64,000 nucleotides of DNA, taken from positions 1 to 64,000 of the forward strand of contig NZ_JAHXDN010000010.1 in assembly GCF_019375555.1 (NCBI RefSeq). The letters run 5' to 3'. Numbering within the stretch: position 1 is the first letter of the stretch; each line of letters begins with the position of its first letter. Of this stretch, positions 45,225 to 52,507 are shown one piece after another. Source of the stretch: Roseobacter insulae. GTDB taxonomy: Bacteria > Pseudomonadota > Alphaproteobacteria > Rhodobacterales > Rhodobacteraceae. The position numbers and the translations under genes were made by a program. Under the pieces are notes generated by a model, which did no database searches, was not told where the DNA came from, and was given only the letters and a program-made list of their open reading frames with translations.

Positions 45225-45752
45225 TCAGGCCTTTTTGTCAAACGCTCTGAAACGCCCCTGGCAAAAAATCAACGCCTCCCCCTCCCGGGAAGCGGCTGAC
45301 AGGACGCGGCCCAGGACAATCGCGTGATCGCCTGCGTCGTGAATTTGATATGTGCTGCATTCGAACCGGGCCAGACAGTCGCCCAGCAACGGCACACCCT
45401 GCGCGTTCAGTTGTACGTCCAGCCCGTCGAAGGCCTGCGCGGAGCGGGCAAAACCCATCGCGATTTCCTCGTGCTCCGAGGCCATCACGTGAATCGCAAA
45501 ATGCTTGGCGGCCGCGAAATGCGCGTATCTGCTGGAGGATTTTGCCGGGCTCCACATGACCAGCGGCGGATCCATTGAAATGCTGGAGAATGAATTCGCG
45601 GTCATCCCGATAGGCCCCTGCGCGGTTTGCGCCGTCACCACCGTCACACCAGTGGTGAACTGGCCAAGGGCGTCGCGAAACTGGCGCTGGGTTTCGGCGC
45701 CAGGCATGAACTGGCGCATCTGAGTCAATTGTCGTGATCCATCGGCCATCAT
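45225..45752 (-). CDS. flavin reductase, partner of the SsuD-like monooxygenase
   Basis: A 175-residue FMN-binding split-barrel protein with FTTGVTVVTAQTAQGPIGMTANSFSS (split: GVTVVTAQT and IGMTANSFSSIS) and PPLVMWSPAKSS. It should supply FMNH2 to the LLM monooxygenase two genes upstream. It overlaps the aldo-keto reductase stop by four bases and starts with two adjacent ATGs (45752, 45749). In the sulfo-SMO pathway of Agrobacterium, SmoA has this role and size. It is similar to the orphan flavin reductase at 13204-13728. Confidence 0.88.
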   Translation of the reverse strand: MMADGSRQLTQMRQFMPGAETQRQFRDALGQFTTGVTVVTAQTAQGPIGMTANSFSSISMDPPLVMWSPAKSSSRYAHFAAAKHFAIHVMASEHEEIAMGFARSAQAFDGLDVQLNAQGVPLLGDCLARFECSTYQIHDAGDHAIVLGRVLSAASREGEALIFCQGRFRAFDKKA

Positions 45753-46639
45753 GGCACCTCCTGGCCGTTAGCGGCCTCATAGAGTTCGAACCAGGTTTCG
45801 CGGTCCATCTCGACTGTCAGCGCGTCGCTGAAGGTTGCGATCCGCGACAGGGTGTTGGTGCCCATCACTGGCAGGATGGTCGCCGGATGCGCCAGCAACC
45901 ACGCCACGGCCACCGCCGCCCGATCGACCCCCTGCATGGCCGCAACAGCATCCATTTTCGCCGCCACCGGGCTGTTTCCCGTCATCAGGCTGCCGCCGCC
46001 CAAAGGCGACCACGCCATCGGGCTGATCTTGTGCTGCTGCAAATGCGCCAGATCACCGTTCGTAAAGCTGTCGCGCGCCGCCAGCGATAGCTCTATCTGA
46101 TTGGTCACGAGGCGGTTCTGCATGGTGGATTGCAGCAAATCCCAGTCCCACGGGCGGAAGTTGGACACACCGGCGGCGCGGATCTTGCCGCTCCCGATCA
46201 GGTCATCCAGCGCGCCACCGGTTTCGGCGGCATCCATCATCGGGTCAGGACGGTGAATGAGCAAAAGGTCGATCTGCTCGATCCCCATGTGGGTCAGAGA
46301 AGCCTCGACCGATGCGCGAACATGTGCGGCAGAGGTGTCATAATACTTTACCCTCCTGTCCGAATATTTGCCGATGGGCGCAACGATGTCGCACTTTGTC
46401 ACGATCTCCAGCTGGTCACGCAAATCGGGGCTTTGCCTGAGGCAGGCCCCCAGCACCTCTTCGGCCGCGTAACCGCCGTAGATGTCGGCCTGATCCATGG
46501 TCGTGATGCCCTGCGCAAGACAGGCGTCAATCTTGGCGCGGACATGGGCGGGCGAGGTGTCAGGATCATCCGCCAGACGCCACATGCCGTAAACGATGCG
46601 GCTGAAGTCGATGGTTTCGGAAAGGGCGACACGATCCAT
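45749..46639 (-). CDS. aldo-keto reductase (YdhF/SmoB-like)
   Basis: A 296-residue NAD(P)H-dependent aldehyde reductase with the AKR tetrad: Asp and Tyr in MDQADIYGGYAAEE, Lys in EIVTKCDI, His in LLLIHRPDP, and the barrel signature IRAAGVSNFRPWDWDLL. SsuD-type desulfonation releases an aldehyde and sulfite, so an AKR coupled one base from the monooxygenase (TGATG) would reduce that aldehyde. In the sulfo-SMO route SmoB reduces 6-oxo-glucose to glucose. That match is inferred from gene set and family; other sulfonates are possible. Confidence 0.9.
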   Translation of the reverse strand: MDRVALSETIDFSRIVYGMWRLADDPDTSPAHVRAKIDACLAQGITTMDQADIYGGYAAEEVLGACLRQSPDLRDQLEIVTKCDIVAPIGKYSDRRVKYYDTSAAHVRASVEASLTHMGIEQIDLLLIHRPDPMMDAAETGGALDDLIGSGKIRAAGVSNFRPWDWDLLQSTMQNRLVTNQIELSLAARDSFTNGDLAHLQQHKISPMAWSPLGGGSLMTGNSPVAAKMDAVAAMQGVDRAAVAVAWLLAHPATILPVMGTNTLSRIATFSDALTVEMDRETWFELYEAANGQEVP

Positions 46640-47793
46640 CAGCGGCGTTCTCCTGCGGCCAGAGGTGTGTTTGGCGCCGATGCGGGGACGCGTCCGTAAG
46701 CTTCCGGCAGAGAGCAGGTCTTAAGGTGCGGCATGACCAGACGGCCGAAATGCTCTGCTTCGTCGATATGCGGGTAACCAGAGAAGATGAAGGCCCGGAT
46801 GCCCATTTTCCGGTAGGCTTCGATTTCCGACAGCACCTGGTCGGCAGAGCCGACAAGCGCCGCGCCGCACCCGGAGCGCGCCCGGCCAACCCCCGTCCAC
46901 AGATGTGGCTCGACGTATCCGAACTCATCCGCGATATCGCGGTTCTTGGACTGATGCGACACACCAAGCGAGGTGGAATCCAACGCCCGCTCGCGGATCT
47001 TGCGGCCATAGTCGTCATCCAGCTTGGAGACGATGTAATCGGCGTATTCCTTCGCCTCGGCCTCGGTGTCTCGCACGATCATATGCACCCGCAACCCGTA
47101 ATCCAGCGTCCGGCCCTTTTCGGCGGCCCGCGCGTGGACCGCTTGCATGCGGCCCGCGATTGCGTCTTTGGGTTCGGGCCACATCAGGTAAACGTCACAA
47201 TGTTCGGCGCACAGATCCAGCGCGGCGGGCGAATACCCCCCGAAATAGAGCAACGGCCCCCCTGTCTGATACGGCCGCGCCGGGTCAGAGGTCACTTTTT
47301 CCAGCTGGTAGACCTCGCCCTGATGATCAATCTCATCCCGGGTCCACGCCTGCTTGAGAATCTCCACCACCTCGCGCGAGCGTTGATAGCGATAGGTGCT
47401 GTCGGCCTTCTCGCCGGGAAAGTCCGAACTGATGATATTCACCGTCAACCGGCCTTCGAGCATATGGTCGAGGGTGGCAATGGTGCGGGCCAGCATGATC
47501 GGCTGCATTTCACCGCAGCGCACCGCGGCCAGCAGGTTGATCTTGGACGTGATGGGCGCACAACCTGCCACGAAGCTCAGCGTGTCCTGCCCGACCTGGT
47601 AGGATGACGGGCACAGGATATTGCGAAATCCCTGTGCTTCGGCTGTTTTGACAATGTCCGAGCAGTGCTTCCAAGATGAGCGCAGATCGCCATCCGGCAC
47701 GCCAAGAAACTGGTAGTCATCCGAGCAAAGCGCCGAAAACCAAGAGACTTCTGCCGCGTCCAGATCGCCTGAGGTTACCGGCACGATCGTCAT
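46639..47793 (-). CDS. SsuD-like FMNH2-dependent (alkane)sulfonate monooxygenase
   Basis: A 384-residue LLM-class TIM-barrel monooxygenase. Similarity to alkanesulfonate monooxygenases is visible in INLLAAVRCGEMQPIMLARTIATLD (split: LAAVRCGEMQP, ARTIATLDHMLEGR), PLLYFGGYSPAALDLCAEHCDVYLMW, LRVHMIVRDTEAEA, LWTGVGRARSGCGAALVG and FIFSGYPHIDEAEHFG. Such enzymes use FMNH2 and O2 to cleave the C-S bond, releasing sulfite and an aldehyde. It heads the operon monooxygenase-AKR-flavin reductase-dctQMP. By gene set the closest described system is SmoC (sulfoquinovose monooxygenase), but substrate assignment needs a phylogeny. Confidence 0.88.
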   Translation of the reverse strand: MTIVPVTSGDLDAAEVSWFSALCSDDYQFLGVPDGDLRSSWKHCSDIVKTAEAQGFRNILCPSSYQVGQDTLSFVAGCAPITSKINLLAAVRCGEMQPIMLARTIATLDHMLEGRLTVNIISSDFPGEKADSTYRYQRSREVVEILKQAWTRDEIDHQGEVYQLEKVTSDPARPYQTGGPLLYFGGYSPAALDLCAEHCDVYLMWPEPKDAIAGRMQAVHARAAEKGRTLDYGLRVHMIVRDTEAEAKEYADYIVSKLDDDYGRKIRERALDSTSLGVSHQSKNRDIADEFGYVEPHLWTGVGRARSGCGAALVGSADQVLSEIEAYRKMGIRAFIFSGYPHIDEAEHFGRLVMPHLKTCSLPEAYGRVPASAPNTPLAAGERR

Positions 47794-47847
47794 GTATTTC
47801 CCTTTGTACGAACGGTGTTGATTTCCTCTTGAATAGCATTCGCAACA

Positions 47848-47869
47848 TGGTAGATCAATGGTGTATCAA
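47848..47869. promoter_or_regulatory. tandem 11 bp direct repeat in divergent promoter
   Basis: TGGTAGATCAA (47848-47858) is followed directly by TGGTGTATCAA (47859-47869): nine of eleven positions match and the period is one helical turn. It sits in the 100-base gap between the monooxygenase operon and the gntR gene. It is a candidate regulator binding site, possibly for the adjacent GntR protein, although GntR sites are more often palindromic. Confidence 0.5.
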
Positions 47870-47893
47870 TTTTAATTCACGGCCTTCCGGATC

Positions 47894-48601
47894 ATGGCTC
47901 CCCCACAGCAGAACGCCAACGCCCTGCCGAAGTACATCCAGCTGAGCGAACTGCTCATCCGGGACATAGATGCGGGCCGCCTGCTGGATGGCGAGCGCCT
48001 GCCGCCGGAGCGTGAAATGGCGGTATCGTTGAACACCTCCATCGGCACCCTGCGCAAAGCGCTGGCAGATCTGGAAAGCAAAGGCCTGCTGCGCCGCGTA
48101 CAGGGGTCGGGCAACTATATTCAGAAGTCGGCGAAGGCGGCGGGCGTCTACGCGATGTTCCGGCTGGAGCTTATGTCCGGCGGCGGCCTGCCCACCGCGC
48201 GGATCCTGTCGGCCCGCTGCCAGGAAAAGTCGGCCGACCTGCCGCAATTCGGTGCCAGCCCGCGTGCGACACGCATCCGTCGGCAGCGCTACCTGAATGA
48301 TGTAGCAATCGCGGTGGAGGAGATCTGGCTGGATGCCAGTGTCGGCGAACTGAGCAGCGAAATGCTGTCTGATTCCCTTTACCAGACCTACCTCAAACGG
48401 CTGAACTTCTGGATCACACGCGCCGAAGACCGGGTCAGCATCGGCAAACTGCCCGACTGGACTCCGCCCGGTTTCGGGAGCCCGGGCACCACGAGCGGCT
48501 ACATCGAGCGGTTCAGCTGGTCAGACCAGCCCCACCCCATTGAATTCTCACGCACGTGGTTCGATACGACCAAAGCCGTCTACGTGCAGCGGCTGAAGTA
48601 A
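47894..48601 (+). CDS. GntR-family (HutC/UTRA) transcriptional regulator
   Basis: A 235-residue regulator. The winged helix is at about 10-75 (PKYIQLSELLIRDIDAG, LPPEREMAVSLNTSIGTLRKALADLE split by eye, GLLRRVQGSGNYI) and a C-terminal UTRA effector domain follows (ARILSARCQEKSADL, RIRRQRYLNDVAIAVEEIWLD, IEFSRTWFDT). It is divergent from the monooxygenase/TRAP operon and upstream of the Gfo/Idh gene, so it very likely controls both. UTRA domains bind sugars, amino acids or phosphonate-like ligands, fitting a substrate-induced repressor. Confidence 0.9.
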   Translation: MAPPQQNANALPKYIQLSELLIRDIDAGRLLDGERLPPEREMAVSLNTSIGTLRKALADLESKGLLRRVQGSGNYIQKSAKAAGVYAMFRLELMSGGGLPTARILSARCQEKSADLPQFGASPRATRIRRQRYLNDVAIAVEEIWLDASVGELSSEMLSDSLYQTYLKRLNFWITRAEDRVSIGKLPDWTPPGFGSPGTTSGYIERFSWSDQPHPIEFSRTWFDTTKAVYVQRLK

Positions 48602-48611
48602 GGACATCCAA

Positions 48612-49706
48612 ATGACCAAGACAACGCGATACGGCCTGATCGGCTGCGGCATGATGGGGCAAGAGCATCTCAAGAATATCGCCCTTCTGCCCGACACCGC
48701 CGTGACAGGTATCTACGAGCCGGATGCGGGCATGCGCGAGATCGCGGCCCCTCTCGCACCGCAGGCGCGCTTCGCGATATCGCTGGAGGCACTGCTCGCG
48801 GATGACACGCTGGATTGCCTGGTGATCACCAGCCCAAATCATTGCCATGCCGACCAGATGGCACAGATCGCCGCCACGCGGCCCCTGCCGCTTCTGGTGG
48901 AAAAACCACTGCTGACGCAGCCCGAGGACATTCCCCGCCTGACGGAAATTGCCGCCAGCTACCCGGCCCCGATCTGGGTGGCGATGGAGTACCGATACAT
49001 GCCGCCCATCGCCGCCATGCTGCGCGACACAGAAAATGCCACGGGCGGCACGAAAATGCTGACGATCCGGGAACACCGGTTTCCCTTTCTGAACAAGGTC
49101 GGCAACTGGAACAGGTTCAACCGGCAGACCGGCGGAACGCTGGTGGAGAAATGCTGCCATTTCTTCGACCTGATGCGCCTGATCATCGGCACCAATCCTG
49201 TCCGCGTGATGGCCAGCGCGGGGCAGGACGTGAACCACCTCGACGAAAGCTACGACGATGGCGCACCTGACATTCTCGACAATGGCTACGTCATCGTGGA
49301 CTTCGAAGGTGGCGCGCGGGCGATGCTCGAATTATGCATGTTTGCCGAGGGCGCGCGCTACCAGGAAGTGATTTCCGCTGTCGGCCCCGCGGGTAAGATC
49401 GAGGCCTTTGTCCCCGGCCCCACCCGGTTCTGGCCCGCTGATCTTGGGCCGGCCCCGACACCTGTGCTGGAAATCAGCCCACGCACCCCGAAACGCCCCA
49501 CAACGCAGGAGGTCCCCGTCGACCCTGCCCTGCTGGCGGCCGGGGATCACAACGGCTCAACCTTCTACCAGCACCAGCGGTTTCTGGAGGTCATGCGGGG
49601 CGAGAGACCGGTGCCGGACGTGTCTTTTGATGACGGGCTTTGGGCGGTTCGCATGGGTATGGCGGCGCAACGGTCCGCCGAAACAGGCCAGGCCGTCGCC
49701 CTGTGA
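48612..49706 (+). CDS. Gfo/Idh/MocA-family oxidoreductase
   Basis: A 364-residue protein with an N-terminal Rossmann fold (RYGLIGCGMMGQEHLKNIA) and the family catalytic region LLVEKPLLTQPEDIPRL (Lys in EKP). The C-terminal part has NRQTGGTLVEKCCHFFDLMR, with the His-containing motif of this family. Members oxidise or reduce sugars and inositols with NAD(P). The recently described NAD-dependent sulfoquinovosidases (SqgA, family GH188) have this fold, so with a sulfo-SMO-like operon next door it is a candidate sugar-releasing enzyme. That is a hypothesis. It starts 10 bases after gntR. Confidence 0.87.
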   Translation: MTKTTRYGLIGCGMMGQEHLKNIALLPDTAVTGIYEPDAGMREIAAPLAPQARFAISLEALLADDTLDCLVITSPNHCHADQMAQIAATRPLPLLVEKPLLTQPEDIPRLTEIAASYPAPIWVAMEYRYMPPIAAMLRDTENATGGTKMLTIREHRFPFLNKVGNWNRFNRQTGGTLVEKCCHFFDLMRLIIGTNPVRVMASAGQDVNHLDESYDDGAPDILDNGYVIVDFEGGARAMLELCMFAEGARYQEVISAVGPAGKIEAFVPGPTRFWPADLGPAPTPVLEISPRTPKRPTTQEVPVDPALLAAGDHNGSTFYQHQRFLEVMRGERPVPDVSFDDGLWAVRMGMAAQRSAETGQAVAL

Positions 49707-49799
49707 CACGCGGCTCGCCGATAAATGCCGACGCGGAAAGCTTATTGACGCGGCGCCGGGCATGGCGTTCCCTTTTTGCCAGACAGAAAGGACCACCGC

Positions 49800-50588
49800 A
49801 TGTTCCCGGCCATCGATCTTGAAAGATATCCGCTGCACCGGCCCGACAGCCCAGCCTGCACGGCCCTCGTGGCCCGCTGCAAGGCGGATCTGGCGCAGGA
49901 CGGGATGTTCAACCTTGAAGGCTTCATGTTGCCCGATGCGATTGCCGAAACGGTGGCCTTCGCGGCGCCCAGGTTGAATGCAGAGCACGCCTTTACGCAT
50001 GCCAGACGCCACAATATCTATTTCAGGCCGGTGCCGGAGCTGCCCGCCGGTCACCCTGCCCTTGCCGAGGTCGAGACACGAAATTTCACCCTGTGTGCCG
50101 ACCAATGCGCCGGCACGCCGGTGGACGCGATATATTCCTGGCGACCGCTGGCGGATTTCCTCGCGCGCACGATGGATCATCAGGCGCTCTATCCGATGCC
50201 CGATCCCCTCGCCCGGTTCAATGTGATGGGATACCCCGACGGCTGGGGGCTGAACTGGCACTTTGATCGCTCACAGTTCACCACCACCTTGCTGTTGCAG
50301 GCCCCCCTGGCCGGCGGTGATTTCGTTTATCGCTCGGATTTGCGGACCCAAGACGACCCAAATTACGACGGGGTTGCCGCCCTGCTGCGGGGAAAGGATG
50401 AAAAAGTCAGATCCTTCAAGGCTGAAGCCGGCACTCTTAATGTCTTCAAGGGCAGGAACACGGCACATCGCGTGACGCCGGTGGAGGGGGAGGTTCCCCG
50501 CATCATCGCGGTTTTCACCTACTACGACCGTCCGGGCGTGACCTTCACGCGGGAAGAGCGGATCGGGTTTTACGGCAGGGCTGAATAG
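49800..50588 (+). CDS. non-haem Fe(II)/2-oxoglutarate-dependent oxygenase
   Basis: A 262-residue protein from the ATG at 49800 (MFPAIDLERYPLH), preceded by AAAGGA. The facial triad is His154-x-Asp156 (NWHFDRSQ) and His223 (NTAHRV), with a 2-oxoglutarate-binding Arg candidate shortly after (VPRIIAVFTYYDRPG). The fold resembles the small oxygenases that include the amino-acid halogenase BesD, but the second ligand is Asp rather than Gly, so hydroxylation or oxidative cleavage is expected, not halogenation. It follows the Gfo/Idh gene by 93 bases and probably belongs to the GntR regulon. The substrate is unknown. Confidence 0.8.
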   Translation: MFPAIDLERYPLHRPDSPACTALVARCKADLAQDGMFNLEGFMLPDAIAETVAFAAPRLNAEHAFTHARRHNIYFRPVPELPAGHPALAEVETRNFTLCADQCAGTPVDAIYSWRPLADFLARTMDHQALYPMPDPLARFNVMGYPDGWGLNWHFDRSQFTTTLLLQAPLAGGDFVYRSDLRTQDDPNYDGVAALLRGKDEKVRSFKAEAGTLNVFKGRNTAHRVTPVEGEVPRIIAVFTYYDRPGVTFTREERIGFYGRAE

Positions 50589-50589
50589 C

Positions 50590-51465
50590 TCAGGGCGACA
50601 ACAGCTGCACGCCTGGAATACGCGCAATGTCGAACACATCCTCGTCGTAGGTCTGGGTCATCTCGGCGACCAGTTCATCGGTCCAGCCGGGCATGTCCAA
50701 CTCCTCCTCGATGGCTTCAACCATGGCGAATTTGTCAAGGAACGCGACCATCACCCGGCGTTTCTGAATTTCCGTCATGTTGGGATGAGATTTCATATAC
50801 TCGCGGAACCGGGTCATTCCTTCGGGCAACATGATTTCATGCAGCAGGTCGAATCCTCCGATGATCTCTTCGCCATGGTCGAACCCGGCCATTTCCCGGA
50901 TGATCTGCGACCAGATCAGCGGCGCGTCTTCATTGCACCAGACGGTTATCGCGATCTCCGGCGCTGCTTCGCGAATGCGCAGCAAGGTATCGGACCAGCG
51001 CACCGCGCGCGGATCAACCCCGCCCATGAAACTTGCCAGATCGTCTTGCGGCGAGGTTTCATACGCGGCCGGCAAGAACGTCGCCGGATTGCGCAACGCC
51101 ATGAAGAGCTCGATCTGGTCGTCCCGGAAGATGTTCGCCATATACACCAGTCGCTCCGGCGCGCTGGGATAGAGCAGCCCCTTGCGCACCGCCGTTTTCG
51201 GCACACCGAAGAAATGCGCATTGGACAACAGGACCCGGTCCGCCGTTTCATCATCGAGAATGGCATCCAGCAGGATTTCCCGTGCGTTTTCAGCAGCATC
51301 TGATTCGGCCAGAGCGCTCATGGTCTGCCGCAGCAGCCTGCGGTACTTGCCCGGCCCCGGCACCGACACCCCTCGCGCACTGAGTTCTTCCTTGTTACGT
51401 AACAGGCACTTCAACAATCGCTCTTCTTCTGTGAAATGGGCTCCTGTGTGGAAAACCAGTTGCAT
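50590..51465 (-). CDS. hypothetical protein, possible sulfotransferase-like fold
   Basis: A 291-residue protein starting MQLVFHTGAHFTEEERLLKC. The opening resembles the N-terminal strand and phosphate-binding loop of Rhodobacteraceae sulfotransferase-like proteins (H-x-G-x-H-x-T), but the usual Lys/Thr of the PAPS loop is not evident, so activity is doubtful. Helical segments follow with FMALRNPATFLPAAYET, like the second PAPS-contact region (R-P). It is convergent with the 2OG oxygenase, one base between stops, and is the last chromosomal gene before tRNA-Thr. I claim no function. Confidence 0.65.
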   Translation of the reverse strand: MQLVFHTGAHFTEEERLLKCLLRNKEELSARGVSVPGPGKYRRLLRQTMSALAESDAAENAREILLDAILDDETADRVLLSNAHFFGVPKTAVRKGLLYPSAPERLVYMANIFRDDQIELFMALRNPATFLPAAYETSPQDDLASFMGGVDPRAVRWSDTLLRIREAAPEIAITVWCNEDAPLIWSQIIREMAGFDHGEEIIGGFDLLHEIMLPEGMTRFREYMKSHPNMTEIQKRRVMVAFLDKFAMVEAIEEELDMPGWTDELVAEMTQTYDEDVFDIARIPGVQLLSP

Positions 51466-51592
51466 AATGCTCCAAGCGTCGGAAGTTGTGTGGGGGCAAA
51501 CTAGCTTGGGATGACGTCGTGTTCAAACCCAAACACAAAGATCAATTCCCCTCTTGCACGGCGCGCGCAAACTGACTAAACGACCGCCCAGA

Positions 51593-51668
51593 GCCCCTAT
51601 AGCTCAGCTGGTAGAGCAACTGATTTGTAATCAGTAGGTCCGCGGTTCGAGTCCGTGTGGGGGCACCA
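51593..51668 (+). tRNA. tRNA-Thr (anticodon TGT)
   Basis: The 76 nt cloverleaf is readable directly: acceptor GCCCCTA pairs with TGGGGGC (one T-G wobble), D-arm AGCTCAGCTGGTAGAGC, anticodon stem ACTGA-TTTGTAA-TCAGT with anticodon TGT, T-arm CGCGG-TTCGAGT-CCGTG with one imperfect pair, and an encoded CCA end. Its 3' end is the attachment point of the prophage-like island that begins directly downstream. Confidence 0.96.
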
Positions 51669-51681
51669 TAATTCCCTGATT

Positions 51682-52110
51682 TTAAACGTTTTTCTTTTCC
51701 TCCTTTCTCCGTCCGTCCGGGCGTCCGGGTGCGTCCGGCCCGGACGCTGTTGGACCGGGGCTAACATGCACCGCTTCGAGTTCTCCGACAACAATGAAAG
51801 TTTCGCCCGGAAATCTGCGCGCCAGTATGTCCGCGCGATCGGTGGCGTCTTTCAGGTTCCGATACTCGAAAGGCCACTTGCTGGGGCGGATCCTTCCCGT
51901 GCGACCGCCGCGGCGAAAAATGAAAAAGCCGCCGCCAATCTTTTCCCGTTCACGCTCCTTTCGCGGATCGTTGAGCCATCCGCTTTTTGGTTTACGCGTA
52001 GCAAGGGCGGCCTTGTTCGGCTGCGCCTTTGGTTGAAACTGCTCAAAGCTGCGGTCAGCTTTTGCAGATCCCATCTTGCCGGCTACAGACTGTAATTGCT
52101 TCTTTGTCAT
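51682..52110 (-). CDS. island hypothetical protein, basic
   Basis: A 142-residue basic protein from the ATG at 52110 (MTKKQLQSVAGKMGSAKADRS), preceded by GGGGAAG. The central GWLNDPRKEREREKIGGGFFIF and RPSKWPFEYRNLKDATDRAD suggest a small alpha/beta protein; the C-terminus is disordered and Lys-rich. No recognised domain. It is the last gene of the leftward operon and lies 14 bases from the tRNA end, so it is the gene closest to the attachment site. A longer frame to 52203 lacks a ribosome binding site. Confidence 0.6.
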   Translation of the reverse strand: MTKKQLQSVAGKMGSAKADRSFEQFQPKAQPNKAALATRKPKSGWLNDPRKEREREKIGGGFFIFRRGGRTGRIRPSKWPFEYRNLKDATDRADILARRFPGETFIVVGELEAVHVSPGPTASGPDAPGRPDGRRKEEKKNV

Positions 52111-52117
52111 GGCTGTT

Positions 52118-52372
52118 TCACTTCCCCTGATTTCCAGTCTGCCCGGTTGCAAAGGCGGCTTCATAGCCATCCTTATGACCGGCCTGGTACGGCGTCTGGT
52201 CACGATAGAGTTGCAGCATGGCGTCCTGCTCTTTCAGCTTTCTGATCGCTTCATCTATGATGGGCGCATGTGTGCCCAAAAGCTGCAGGCCGGTGCGCAC
52301 CATGGCCAGCTTTTGGACAAGCATATCTGTAGCGCTGTCTTCGGAATACTTGATTGTGACAGGTTCCATCAT
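52118..52372 (-). CDS. island hypothetical protein, helical
   Basis: An 84-residue protein with two adjacent start codons (52372 and 52369), MMEPVTIKYSEDSATDML. It is mostly helical (VQKLAMVRTGLQLLGTHAPI, DEAIRKLKEQDAMLQL). No domain recognised. It is 7 bases upstream of the next leftward gene and is probably co-transcribed with the integrase. Confidence 0.6.
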   Translation of the reverse strand: MMEPVTIKYSEDSATDMLVQKLAMVRTGLQLLGTHAPIIDEAIRKLKEQDAMLQLYRDQTPYQAGHKDGYEAAFATGQTGNQGK

Positions 52373-52384
52373 GGTGCGATCCTT

Positions 52385-52507
52385 CTATCTTGGTTTCCAT
52401 TTTCGCCGTTCACCCCAATGCTGATGCCACTCGGTGACTGGCACCTGGCAAAACGGACACCAATAGGGGCGCGGTAGTGCCTTCCATCTGGCGAACAGAT
52501 CAATCAT
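52385..52507 (-). CDS. 40-residue zinc-finger-like microprotein
   Basis: A short frame starting at the ATG at 52507 that overlaps the integrase stop by 8 bases in another frame. It encodes MIDLFARWKALPRPYWCPFC and continues QVPVTEWHQHWGERRKWKPR. The C-x2-C-x7-H-x-H spacing could bind one zinc, and the basic C-terminus could contact nucleic acid. The overlap with the integrase and the absence of stop codons support a real, translationally coupled gene, but its small size leaves doubt. Confidence 0.5.
   Translation of the reverse strand: MIDLFARWKALPRPYWCPFCQVPVTEWHQHWGERRKWKPR

Noticed and set aside
49800-50588. Radical amino-acid halogenase (BesD-like)
   Set aside because: The metal motif is HFD with an Asp ligand; halogenases of this group have Gly or Ala there to make room for chloride.
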